Below, in pieces: positions 1 to 6,121 of a stretch of 6,562 nucleotides of DNA. The first letter of the stretch is position 1. Every line of letters starts with the position of its first letter. Made by a program: the position numbers and the translations under genes. This DNA is from an uncultured Erysipelotrichaceae bacterium (lineage in GTDB: Bacteria > Bacillota_I > Bacilli_A > Erysipelotrichales > Erysipelotrichaceae). The notes below the pieces were generated by a model. It made no database searches. It was not told the origin of the DNA and worked only from the letters and a program-made list of their open reading frames with translations. The stretch is from NCBI GenBank assembly GCA_934725085.1, contig CAKVAL010000051.1, forward strand, positions 1 to 6,562. Direction: 5' to 3'.

Positions 1-95
1 ACGAAATACAATCAGTTATTAACTAAAGGTGACATTATCCCTTAATCAAGAAGTGACAAAATCGATTAACCGCGACAGATGCAACTAAAAACCCT

Positions 96-123
96 TTGAA
101 TTAGGGAATAATCGTGATATCAT
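96..123 (+). promoter_or_regulatory. Probable rpmE promoter with extended -10
   Basis: A -35-like TTGAAT (96-101) is followed after 16 bases by TATCAT (118-123), which matches TATAAT at 5 of 6 positions. A TGA triplet (115-117) directly before it gives an extended -10. The predicted start is near base 130, leaving a leader of about 49 bases before rpmE. This is inferred from sequence only; the -35 is a partial match. Confidence 0.45.
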
Positions 124-129
124 GTATTA

Positions 130-178
130 GCGAACTTTCTTAAGGTCTACAAGGCCTTAGGCGTGGAGGAGGAAAGAA
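130..178 (+). promoter_or_regulatory. Structured 5' leader of rpmE, candidate L31 autoregulatory site
   Basis: The leader contains a 9-bp stem, CTTAAGGTC (139-147) with GGCCTTAGG (153-161), including two G-T wobbles, around a 5-base loop. The very strong ribosome binding site GGAGGAGG (165-172) follows immediately. A competing pairing, CTTTCTT (135-141) with AGGAAAG (170-176), would hide that site while leaving the inner 6 bp of the hairpin intact. Ribosomal protein leaders are known for L31 in several bacterial groups. The two-state model here is my inference, and I cannot say whether it matches a described L31 leader family. Confidence 0.4.
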
Positions 179-388
179 ATGAGAGAAGGTATTCATCCAG
201 ACTACCATAAGGTTAAGGTAGTATGTGCAGGCTGTGGTGCTGAATTCGAATCAAGCTCAACTGTTAAGGGCGACACAATTAAGGTAGATACATGTTCAAA
301 GTGTCATCCATTCTATACAGGTAGACAAAGATTTACAGCAGCTGCTGGTAGAATTGAAAAGTTCAATAAGAAATACGGTACAAAATAG
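179..388 (+). CDS. rpmE: Large ribosomal subunit protein bL31, zinc-binding form
   Basis: Component of the 50S ribosomal subunit, 69 residues, the usual length for the zinc-containing (C+) type of bL31. The start MREGIHPDYH is the family's conserved N-terminus. Two Cys pairs, C16/C19 (CAGC) and C39/C42 (CSKC), form the zinc ribbon. The HPFYTGRQRF stretch (residues 43-52) is the C-terminal family signature. The start is fixed by GGAGGAGG six bases upstream. The gene lies directly before tdk and prfA, as in many Bacillota, but is separated from them by a terminator whose stem begins within the TAG stop codon. The preceding leader hairpin suggests feedback control. The C+ form ties its folding to zinc supply. 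No zinc-independent paralogue is visible in this window. Confidence 0.96.
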   Translation: MREGIHPDYHKVKVVCAGCGAEFESSSTVKGDTIKVDTCSKCHPFYTGRQRFTAAAGRIEKFNKKYGTK

Positions 389-411
389 TAAGGTTAAAAC
401 CTTACTTTTTT
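387..411 (+). terminator. Intrinsic terminator of rpmE overlapping its stop codon
   Basis: AGTAAGG (387-393) pairs perfectly with CCTTACT (400-406) around the loop TTAAAA, and a run of six T's covers 406-411. The stem begins on the last two bases of the rpmE TAG stop codon, so a terminating ribosome would cover part of the hairpin. It separates rpmE from tdk-prfA-prmC, although partial readthrough is possible. Confidence 0.8.
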
Positions 412-412
412 G

Positions 413-421
413 TGGCATAAT
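413..421 (+). promoter_or_regulatory. Possible extended -10 promoter for tdk
   Basis: TGG-CATAAT (413-421) fits the extended -10 pattern TGN-TATAAT with one mismatch and lies just after the rpmE terminator. No good -35 is present; bases 393-399 (GTTAAAA) are the best available at 16-17 bases spacing. A start near 428 would leave a leader of about 20 bases containing the tdk ribosome binding site. It is plausible because the genes downstream need a promoter after the terminator. Confidence 0.35.
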
Positions 422-447
422 ATAGGAAGGTAAAGGAGTTTATCAAT

Positions 448-1044
448 ATGTATCAAAGATATGCCGATGGTTGGTTAGAAACTATCTCTGGCTGTATGTT
501 CGCAGGTAAAACAGAGGAATTAATTAGAAGGGTTAAAGTATTGGAATTTGCCAATAAGAAGATTCAGGTTTTTAAGCCGGTTATTGATAATCGTTATTCA
601 AACACAAAAGTTGTTTCTCATGCAGGTTCTAATGTAGAAAGTATTGTAGTATCTAAGTCTCAAGAGATCTTAGAACTTACAAAAGAAGATACAGAAGTAG
701 TTGCGATTGATGAGGTACAATTCTTTGATGAACGTATAACGGATGTATGTAACGTATTAGCTAATCGTGGTATTAGAGTAATGGTTGCAGGCCTTGATAC
801 AGACTTCAGAGGTGAACCTTTTGGTCCTATGCCTAAGTTGATGGCTGAAGCTGAATTTGTAACTAAGCTTACAGCTGTATGTAATAAGTGTGGCGCTCCT
901 GCTACAAGAACTCAAAGAATTATTAATGGTAAACCAGCTAAGTATAAAGATCCAATCGTACTTGTTGGTGCTTCTGAGAGTTATGAAGCAAGATGCCGTA
1001 AATGTCATGAGGTTGTCGGTAAACCCGAGCCAGAGGTATATTAA
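448..1044 (+). CDS. tdk: Thymidine kinase (type II, TK1-like)
   Basis: Cytoplasmic salvage enzyme that phosphorylates thymidine to dTMP using ATP. It has 198 residues, typical of the TK1-like family. The P-loop is GCMFAGKT (residues 15-22); the second position is Cys where Ser is common. The DEVQFF motif (88-93) contains the likely catalytic base Glu89. Two Cys pairs, C145/C148 (CNKC) and C183/C186 (CRKC), form the structural zinc site. The conserved ESYEARCRKCH segment that closes over thymidine is at 177-187. The start is supported by GGAG at 435-438, nine bases upstream. The stop codon TAA shares its last base with the prfA ATG (TAATG), so translation of the two is probably coupled. Pairing of tdk with prfA is common in Bacillota and probably reflects operon history, not shared function. 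Confidence 0.96.
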   Translation: MYQRYADGWLETISGCMFAGKTEELIRRVKVLEFANKKIQVFKPVIDNRYSNTKVVSHAGSNVESIVVSKSQEILELTKEDTEVVAIDEVQFFDERITDVCNVLANRGIRVMVAGLDTDFRGEPFGPMPKLMAEAEFVTKLTAVCNKCGAPATRTQRIINGKPAKYKDPIVLVGASESYEARCRKCHEVVGKPEPEVY

Positions 1045-2120
1045 TGGATGCTAAAATAGTAAAACTTGATAGTATTGAGAAGCGTTATTTAGAAATTGGC
1101 GAAGAAATGCTTAAGGATGATGTAGTTTCTAACGTCAAAGCTTTTACTAAGCTTTCTAAGGAACAAGCTACTTTAAAAGGTGCCTATGACGCTTATCAAG
1201 AATATAAGAAATTAAATAGTGATATTGAAGGTGCTAAGGAAATGCTAAATGATAGCGATCCTGAACTTAAAGAGATGGCTCAAATGGAATATGATGAGGC
1301 ATCTGAAAAATTAGAAAAATTAAATGCTCATATTGATGAATTATTACTTCCAAGAGACCCAGAAGACGCATATGATTGTCTAGTTGAAATCAGAGGCGCT
1401 GCTGGTGGTGATGAAGGTAATATTTTCGCAGGTGACTTATATAGAATGTACAACTACTATGCTGCTAACATGGGCTTTAAGACTGAGGTGATGGAAGTTA
1501 GTGAGTCTGAAGCTGGTGGTTATGCCTTAATTAGTTTTTCAGTTAAAGGACAAGATGCATATAGACACTTTAAATTTGAATCAGGTGCTCACCGTGTACA
1601 AAGAGTTCCTAAAACTGAAACACAAGGTAGAGTTCACACATCAACTGCAACTGTTTTTGTATTACCTGATGTAGAAGATGAAGATGTTGAAATTCCAGAT
1701 AGTGATTTAGAAATCGAAACACACCGTGCAAGTGGTGCTGGTGGTCAGCATATTAATAAGACAGATAGTGCTGTTAGAATTGTACATACTCCAACTGGTA
1801 TTACAGTTAACTGTCAAGATGGCCGTAACCAATTAGCTAATAAGGAAACAGCTTTAAGAATTATTAAGGCTCGTGTTTATAACTTCTATAAGGAACAAAA
1901 AGAAAAAGAAGCTGGCGAAGCTCGTAAGAGCAAGATTGGTACTGGTGACCGTAGCGAAAAGATTAGAACTTATAACTATCCACAAAATAGAGTTACTGAT
2001 CATAGAATTGGTTTGACTATTAATCAATTAGACAGAATCATGGAAGGCAAGCTTGATGATATCGTTAATGCGCTTATCAAGAATGAAGAACAGGAAAAGC
2101 TTTTAAATGAGCAGTTATAA
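1044..2120 (+). CDS. prfA: Peptide chain release factor 1
   Basis: Recognises UAA and UAG in the ribosomal A site and triggers release of the finished protein. It has 358 residues, the full family length. The N-terminal helical domain is about residues 1-100. The stop-codon recognition motif PKT (189-191, in RVPKTETQGR) matches the P-x-T pattern of RF1, not the SPF of RF2. The catalytic GGQ is at 233-235 within HRASGAGGQHINKTDSAVR; its Gln235 is the expected target of PrmC, encoded next. The usual ERSQ-type stretch reads GRNQ (260-263), a mild divergence. The start overlaps the last base of the tdk stop; AGAGG at 1032-1036 is the ribosome binding site, eight bases upstream. The 3' end overlaps prmC by 14 bases. 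Confusion with RF2 is unlikely because an intact RF1 motif is present and no programmed frameshift is seen. Confidence 0.97.
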   Translation: MDAKIVKLDSIEKRYLEIGEEMLKDDVVSNVKAFTKLSKEQATLKGAYDAYQEYKKLNSDIEGAKEMLNDSDPELKEMAQMEYDEASEKLEKLNAHIDELLLPRDPEDAYDCLVEIRGAAGGDEGNIFAGDLYRMYNYYAANMGFKTEVMEVSESEAGGYALISFSVKGQDAYRHFKFESGAHRVQRVPKTETQGRVHTSTATVFVLPDVEDEDVEIPDSDLEIETHRASGAGGQHINKTDSAVRIVHTPTGITVNCQDGRNQLANKETALRIIKARVYNFYKEQKEKEAGEARKSKIGTGDRSEKIRTYNYPQNRVTDHRIGLTINQLDRIMEGKLDDIVNALIKNEEQEKLLNEQL

Positions 2121-2940
2121 TGATTTATTAAACGAATATAAGAAAGTCTTTAATGATAAGGAAACATTAAGGGCTTTTCTTTTTGAATTGTGTAATGACA
2201 AGGGAATTGATCTTTATATGGATAAAGATCTTGAGGCTGATAAGGAAGTTAAAGAACTATTTATTAAGGGTGTTGAAAAGTTATGCTTAAACGAACCTTT
2301 AAACTATGTACTGGGTTATTCATACTTCTATGGATATAAGATGACTGTTAATCAAAATGTTCTAATTCCTCGTTTTGAAACTGAAGAATTAGTAGGTCTT
2401 ATCTTATCTAAATATGATGAATATTATAAGGGCCAAAAAATTGATTTAGCTGATGTTGGTACTGGTAGTGGTGCTATTGCGATTGCGCTAAAGAAGGAAG
2501 AAGACAATCTAAATGTTTGTGCTAGTGATATTTCTTTTGAAGCATTAGAGGTAGCTAAACTAAATGCTAAGAATAATGATGCTGATATCAGATTCTTACA
2601 AGGATCTATGTTAGATCCATATATTGAAAACAATATTAAGTTAGATATATTAGTTTCTAATCCGCCATATATTAAACAAGATGAGATATTAGATCCAAGT
2701 GTTAAGGATTATGAACCTCATGTAGCCTTGTTTGGCGGTGAGGATGGCTTAAGATTCTATCGCATTATATTTGAAAATGCTTCTAAGATAATGAAAGAAA
2801 ACGGTATGATGTTCTTTGAGATTGGCTATGACCAAAGAGAAAGATTAACAGCTTTGGCGCATGAATATTTCAAGGATGCATATGTTGAAGTATTTAAGGA
2901 TATTAATAAGAAAGATAGGATGTTGTTCATTAAACTCTAA
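2107..2940 (+). CDS. prmC: Peptide chain release factor N5-glutamine methyltransferase
   Basis: Uses S-adenosylmethionine to methylate the Gln side chain of the GGQ motif in release factors, which raises their release activity. It has 277 residues, the normal length. The N-terminal helical substrate-binding domain is about 1-80. IPRFETE (87-93) corresponds to the family's IPRPETE, with Phe replacing the second Pro. The SAM-binding loop DVGTGSG is at 116-122. The catalytic NPPY motif, which grips the Gln, is at 185-188. YEPHVALFGGEDGLRFYR (202-219) is a conserved C-terminal block. It starts inside prfA in another frame with a 14-base overlap and has only a modest AGGA site at 2092-2095, so it probably depends on coupling to prfA translation. 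The substrate gene is immediately upstream. The tsaC/sua5 gene that often follows prmC in Bacillota is not here; pfp is. Confidence 0.95.
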   Translation: MSSYNDLLNEYKKVFNDKETLRAFLFELCNDKGIDLYMDKDLEADKEVKELFIKGVEKLCLNEPLNYVLGYSYFYGYKMTVNQNVLIPRFETEELVGLILSKYDEYYKGQKIDLADVGTGSGAIAIALKKEEDNLNVCASDISFEALEVAKLNAKNNDADIRFLQGSMLDPYIENNIKLDILVSNPPYIKQDEILDPSVKDYEPHVALFGGEDGLRFYRIIFENASKIMKENGMMFFEIGYDQRERLTALAHEYFKDAYVEVFKDINKKDRMLFIKL

Positions 2941-2953
2941 TGAATGATAAAAT
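2923..2953 (+). promoter_or_regulatory. Possible pfp promoter within the end of prmC
   Basis: TGA-TAAAAT (2945-2953) is an extended -10 with five of six consensus bases, followed by the pfp ribosome binding site AAAGGAG (2966-2972). The best -35-like hexamer is TTGTTC (2923-2928) at a long 19-base spacing, so activity would rest mainly on the extended -10. No terminator separates prmC from pfp, so readthrough from the upstream operon is also likely. Confidence 0.35.
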
Positions 2954-2983
2954 AGTTAGGTATTTAAAGGAGAAAAAGAAAAG

Positions 2984-4645
2984 ATGAATATTTCACCACT
3001 TCAAAAATTTAGACTAGACTATAGTCCAAAGTTACCAGGTATGTTAAGACATGGTATCAATGAAATTTGTGTAAAAGAGGGAGAAGAAACTTGTTCAGTA
3101 GCTGACCAAGAAAAGATTAAGGCTTTATTCCCTAATACTTATGGTAAGAAGGAAATCACTTTCGAAAAGGGTGCTAATACTAGTGTTGCTAAGAAACAAG
3201 TTGTAGGTGTTATCTTATCAGGTGGTCAAGCACCTGGTGGTCACAATGTTGTTTGTGGTTTATATGATGCTTTAAAGGCTACTAATGCTGAAAATGAATT
3301 ATATGGTTTCAAGAATGGTCCAAGTGGCTTAATTGATGACGATTATTTAGTATTTGATGATGAATACATCAACCAATTCAGAAACACTGGTGGTTTCGAT
3401 ATCATCGGTTCTGGTAGAACTAAGCTAGAAACTGAGGAACAATTCAAGGTTGCAGCTGAAGTTTGTAAGAAACACGGTATCACTGCTATCGTTATTATCG
3501 GTGGTGATGATTCAAACACTAACGCTGCTGTTTTAGCTGAATACTTTGCAGCTCATGAAACAGGTGTTCAAGTTATTGGCTGTCCAAAGACTATCGATGG
3601 TGACTTAAAGAACGAGGATATCGAATGTTCTTTTGGTTTCGATACTGCTACTAAGACTTATTCTGAATTAATCGGTAATATCGAAAGAGATGCTAATAGT
3701 GCTAAGAAGTATTGGCATTTCATTAAGGTTATGGGTAGAAGTGCATCTCACGTTGCTCTTGAATGTGCTCTAGAAACTCAACCTAACGTATGTTTAATTT
3801 CTGAAGAAGTTGCTGCTAAGAAGATGTCTTTATCTTCAATTGCTGACTATATTGCAGATTCTGTAAATGCTCGTGCTAACAACGGCATGAACTTCGGTGT
3901 TGTTATTATCCCTGAAGGTGTTGTTGAATTTGTTCCTGAATTCTCTGCATTAATCAAGGAAATCAACGAATTACTTGCTGGTGAAAAGGCTGAAGCTTTC
4001 AACGCTTTAAATTCTTGGAAAGAAAAGTATGCTTTCATTGAAAATGGTCTAAGTGCTGACGCAATGAACGTATTCAAGATTCTTCCTGAAAACATCCAAC
4101 AACAATTATTTTTAGAAAGAGACCCACATGGTAACGTTCAAGTTTCATTAATTGAATCTGAAAAGTTATTCTCAGCTCTTGTTAAGGCTAAGTTAGACGA
4201 AAGAAAGGCTGCTGGAACTTACAAGGGCAAGTACAATCCTCTTCATCACTTCTTCGGTTATGAAGGTAGATGTGCATTCCCTTCTAACTTCGATGCTGAC
4301 TACTGCTACTCTTTAGGTTATAACGCATTCATGTTAATCCAATACGGATACAACGGTTACTTATCAAAGGTTTCTAACTTATCTAAACCTGCTGAAGAAT
4401 GGGTAGCTGGTGGTATGCCTATCACTAAGATGATGAACATGGAAAGAAGACATGGTGAAGATAAGCCAGTTATTAAGAAGGCTCTAGTTGAACTTGAAGG
4501 CAAACCATTCAAGTACTTCGAAGCACATAGAGATGCTTGGGCTAAGGAAACTGCTTATACTTATCCAGGTGCTATCCAATACTATGGTCCAACAGAGGTT
4601 TGTGATTTAACTACTAGAACATTAGCTTTAGAAAAGGGTGAATAA
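2984..4645 (+). CDS. pfp: Pyrophosphate-dependent 6-phosphofructokinase (long type)
   Basis: Catalyses reversible phosphorylation of fructose 6-phosphate to fructose 1,6-bisphosphate with pyrophosphate in place of ATP, saving ATP in glycolysis. Its 553 residues match the long PFP group (plant beta-subunit and spirochaete type), not the roughly 320-residue bacterial PfkA. GGQAPGGHN (80-88) forms the phosphate-donor site. GGDDS (173-177) carries the Asp typical of PPi enzymes where ATP enzymes have GGDGS. PKTIDGD (201-207) supplies the catalytic Asp and the Lys typical of PPi use. MGR (250-252) and GYEGRCAFPSNFD (425-437) contribute to sugar-phosphate binding. AAAGGAG lies eleven bases before the ATG. 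Codon choice is richer in AAC, TTC and ATC than in the upstream genes, which suggests strong expression. A terminator follows closely. The symbol follows common usage for this enzyme. Confidence 0.94.
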   Translation: MNISPLQKFRLDYSPKLPGMLRHGINEICVKEGEETCSVADQEKIKALFPNTYGKKEITFEKGANTSVAKKQVVGVILSGGQAPGGHNVVCGLYDALKATNAENELYGFKNGPSGLIDDDYLVFDDEYINQFRNTGGFDIIGSGRTKLETEEQFKVAAEVCKKHGITAIVIIGGDDSNTNAAVLAEYFAAHETGVQVIGCPKTIDGDLKNEDIECSFGFDTATKTYSELIGNIERDANSAKKYWHFIKVMGRSASHVALECALETQPNVCLISEEVAAKKMSLSSIADYIADSVNARANNGMNFGVVIIPEGVVEFVPEFSALIKEINELLAGEKAEAFNALNSWKEKYAFIENGLSADAMNVFKILPENIQQQLFLERDPHGNVQVSLIESEKLFSALVKAKLDERKAAGTYKGKYNPLHHFFGYEGRCAFPSNFDADYCYSLGYNAFMLIQYGYNGYLSKVSNLSKPAEEWVAGGMPITKMMNMERRHGEDKPVIKKALVELEGKPFKYFEAHRDAWAKETAYTYPGAIQYYGPTEVCDLTTRTLALEKGE

Positions 4646-4655
4646 TTAAACTTTT

Positions 4656-4683
4656 AAAACTCAAGGTAAAACTTGGGTTTTAT
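4656..4683 (+). terminator. Intrinsic terminator of pfp, abutting the IS left end
   Basis: AAAACTCAAG (4656-4665) pairs with CTTGGGTTTT (4672-4681) around the loop GTAAAA, giving 10 bp with one G-T wobble. The T-rich tail starts inside the stem and continues as TTTTATTATA. It lies ten bases after the pfp stop. The tail contains TTTAT (4679-4683), the likely target motif of the neighbouring element. Confidence 0.75.
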
Positions 4684-4696
4684 TATACCCACTTAT

Positions 4697-4722
4697 CCAT
4701 ATTGATAATGGTAATAATATGG
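4697..4722 (+). repeat. Left-end hairpin of the IS element
   Basis: CCATATT (4697-4703) pairs perfectly with AATATGG (4716-4722) around a 12-base loop, starting 13 bases inside the proposed left boundary. Subterminal hairpins of this kind are the TnpA recognition structures in IS200/IS605 elements. Just inside is a direct repeat of TATGGCAA (4718-4725 and 4729-4736, 11-base period) of unknown meaning. Confidence 0.5.
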
Positions 4723-4770
4723 CAATTGTATGGCAAAGTAATACCTATTATCTAGTGTAAAATATAGTTA

Positions 4771-5916
4771 ATGAACAAAGCTTACAAATATCGTATCTAC
4801 CCTAATGCTAAACAAATAGAAATGTTTTCTAATACTTTTGGTAGTGCAAGATTTGTCTATAATAAACTTTTAAATCTACAAGAAGAATCAAATACATATA
4901 TGTCTAAAGTAGATTCTAATAACTATTGTAATCGTGTATTAAAGGTAGAATATCCATGGTTAAAAGAAGTAGATAAGTTCTCATTAACTAATTCTATATT
5001 TAATCTAAATGGAGCTTATAGAAGATACTTTAATAAGTTAAGTAATAAGCCAGTATATAAAAGTAAAAGATATTCAAGAAATTCTTATACTACTAACTTT
5101 ACTAATAATAATATCGAAATAGGTGATGACTATATTAAGTTACCTAAGGTTAAAAAAGTTAAAGCTAAGATACATAGATTTCCTAATAGTGATTGGAAGA
5201 TTAAACAAGCTACAATAAGTAAACAGTCAGATAATAAATACTATGTTTCTGTTGTTTTTGAGTATGAAAAAGAAATCATCAACAATACAATTGATACATC
5301 TAAATCAATAGGACTTGATTATGCGTCTAATGGTTTATATGTTGATGATAATGGTAATGTTGGTAGTAATCATAAATACTTTAAAGAATCTAAAAATAAA
5401 TTAGCTAAGCTACAAAGAAAATTAGCTAAAAAACAAGGAAGTAAGAAAGGAGAAACTAAATCTAACAATTACTATAAACAACAAGCTAAAGTTAATAAGC
5501 TTTATAGCCATATAGCTAATCAAAGAAATGATAATCTACACAAACTGTCATATGAGATAGCCAATCATTATGATATTGTGTGTGTAGAAGATCTAGATAT
5601 GAAAGCTTTATCTAATAAGGGTTTTGGTAATGGTTTAGCTACTTTAGATAATGGTTATGGTTTATTCTTAAGATATTTGGAATACAAGCTAAATGATAGA
5701 AATAAACAATTTATCAAAGTAGATAAATATTATCCATCTACCAAGACATGTAGCTGTTGTGGAAACATAGTTAAAAGTATTCCATTATCACAAAGAACAT
5801 ATTTTTGTGATGTCTGTGGTAATACTCTTGATAGAGATATCAATGCAGCTATTAATATTAAAAATGAAGGTCTAAGATTATATAACCTTCATTTAAATAC
5901 AATTACAGTAGGCTAG
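4771..5916 (+). CDS. tnpB: TnpB, RNA-guided DNA endonuclease of IS200/IS605
   Basis: TnpB proteins bind an omega RNA made from the element's right end and cut DNA matching its guide next to a short motif; they are relatives of Cas12. Its 381 residues are full length. MNKAYKYRIYPNAKQIEMF is the standard N-terminus and supports this start. The RuvC residues are in place: Asp183 (SIGLDYASNG), Glu273 (VCVEDLDM) and the Asp pair 354/356 of DRDINAAINI. A zinc finger of C327/C330 and C346/C349 sits between the last two motifs. The nuclease therefore appears intact, unlike the dead TldR regulators. No Shine-Dalgarno sequence precedes the ATG (upstream bases are A+T only), so translation is probably weak. 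A TAAAAT (4758-4763) could serve as -10. Lysine and isoleucine codons lean to AAA and ATA more than in the core genes, consistent with transfer. Confidence 0.95.
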   Translation: MNKAYKYRIYPNAKQIEMFSNTFGSARFVYNKLLNLQEESNTYMSKVDSNNYCNRVLKVEYPWLKEVDKFSLTNSIFNLNGAYRRYFNKLSNKPVYKSKRYSRNSYTTNFTNNNIEIGDDYIKLPKVKKVKAKIHRFPNSDWKIKQATISKQSDNKYYVSVVFEYEKEIINNTIDTSKSIGLDYASNGLYVDDNGNVGSNHKYFKESKNKLAKLQRKLAKKQGSKKGETKSNNYYKQQAKVNKLYSHIANQRNDNLHKLSYEIANHYDIVCVEDLDMKALSNKGFGNGLATLDNGYGLFLRYLEYKLNDRNKQFIKVDKYYPSTKTCSCCGNIVKSIPLSQRTYFCDVCGNTLDRDINAAINIKNEGLRLYNLHLNTITVG

Positions 5917-6040
5917 GAACTAGCCAATCTTATAAGCTTGTGGAGACTATGTAAGACTTATTATAAGCAACGGTCTATGAAGCAAGAAGCTCCCATTTTC
6001 TTAAGTGGTGAGTAGTTCACCACGGGATTCATCCTTAATA
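5911..6040 (+). ncRNA. Omega (guide) RNA of TnpB: scaffold plus flank-derived guide
   Basis: The scaffold overlaps the end of tnpB. Visible structures are: GGCTAG/CTAGCC (5911-5916 with 5920-5925), which includes the tnpB stop codon; AGAC/GTCT (5944-5947 with 5973-5976) enclosing a small CTTA/TAAG hairpin; and a 9-bp hairpin with one bulge, 5990-5998 with 6003-6012. The block around 5968-5993 (CAACGGTCTATGAAGCAAG and the following bases) and the GTAGTTCAC end are recognisable conserved parts of such RNAs. The true 5' end is unknown and may lie further inside tnpB. The guide would begin at 6021 and run about 16-20 bases into flanking DNA. Confidence 0.65.
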
Positions 6041-6071
6041 TGAATGTTCGTTAGCGCTTTGTTATATCACA
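6021..6071 (-). pseudogene. tRNA-like fragment (5' two thirds of a tRNA) at the IS junction
   Basis: Read on the minus strand, 51 bases align without gaps to the first 51 bases of the tRNA-Thr at 6122-6195, with 33 identities. The anticodon stem is kept (6042-6046 with 6030-6034), with changes that preserve pairing, around a 7-base loop ATATTAA. The anticodon would be ATT in place of GGT. The D stem is broken (one of four pairs left) and the acceptor is altered. The likeness ends with the last base of the T-stem 5' strand, exactly at the element's right end, and no T loop or 3' acceptor follows. It reads as a decayed, truncated tRNA copy. Chance resemblance of a short conserved fold is the alternative. 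Confidence 0.45.
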
Positions 6072-6121
6072 ACTATATAATAATGTTGTTTTAGGAGTTT
6101 ATGCTGTTAAATTAACATCAA

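Larger units (their letters stand above)
4684..6020 (+). mobile_element. IS200/IS605-family element carrying tnpB only
   Basis: About 1.34 kb with a single tnpB gene. The right end, ending in the conserved GTAGTTCAC (6012-6020), is recognisable as an IS605/IS1341-group terminus that doubles as guide-RNA scaffold. The left boundary is inferred from TTTAT at 4679-4683, a motif used as target and TnpB recognition site by relatives, and from the hairpin just inside. As expected for this family there are no terminal inverted repeats and no target duplication. The HUH transposase gene tnpA is absent, so movement would need a TnpA supplied in trans. Boundaries could be off by a few bases on the left. 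The tnpB region is more A+T-rich than the housekeeping genes, fitting recent acquisition. Confidence 0.75.

Noticed and set aside
1..45. An open frame of 14 codons ending in TAA at 43-45, possibly the tail of an upstream gene.
   Set aside because: It is too short to exceed chance, and the peptide does not resemble the end of Rho or another gene I would expect upstream of rpmE.
63..114. CGATTA/TAATCG pairing enclosing CCCT/AGGG as a longer rpmE leader or upstream terminator.
   Set aside because: The stems are short, no T-run follows, and the region overlaps the proposed rpmE promoter, so it is probably outside the transcript.
757..1008. Minus-strand open frame inside tdk; similar antisense frames lie at 2424-2633 and 3847-4095.
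   Set aside because: They are antisense to well-supported genes, lack ribosome binding sites and recognisable domains, and look like shadows of the plus-strand codons.
4771..5916. TnpB as a nuclease-dead TldR-type RNA-guided repressor.
   Set aside because: Asp183, Glu273 and the DRDINAA Asp residues are all present, so the active site looks intact, and no regulator-type neighbour gene is present.
6024..6046. A functional tRNA-Asn or other tRNA with an ATT anticodon at the IS junction.
   Set aside because: There is no T arm or acceptor 3' strand, the D stem is broken, and an A34 Asn anticodon is not expected in bacteria.
6069..6092. ACAAC/GTTGT hairpin followed by four T's as a terminator for the tnpB/omega RNA transcript.
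   Set aside because: Five weak pairs with an 11-base A+T loop are not convincing in such A+T-rich DNA.
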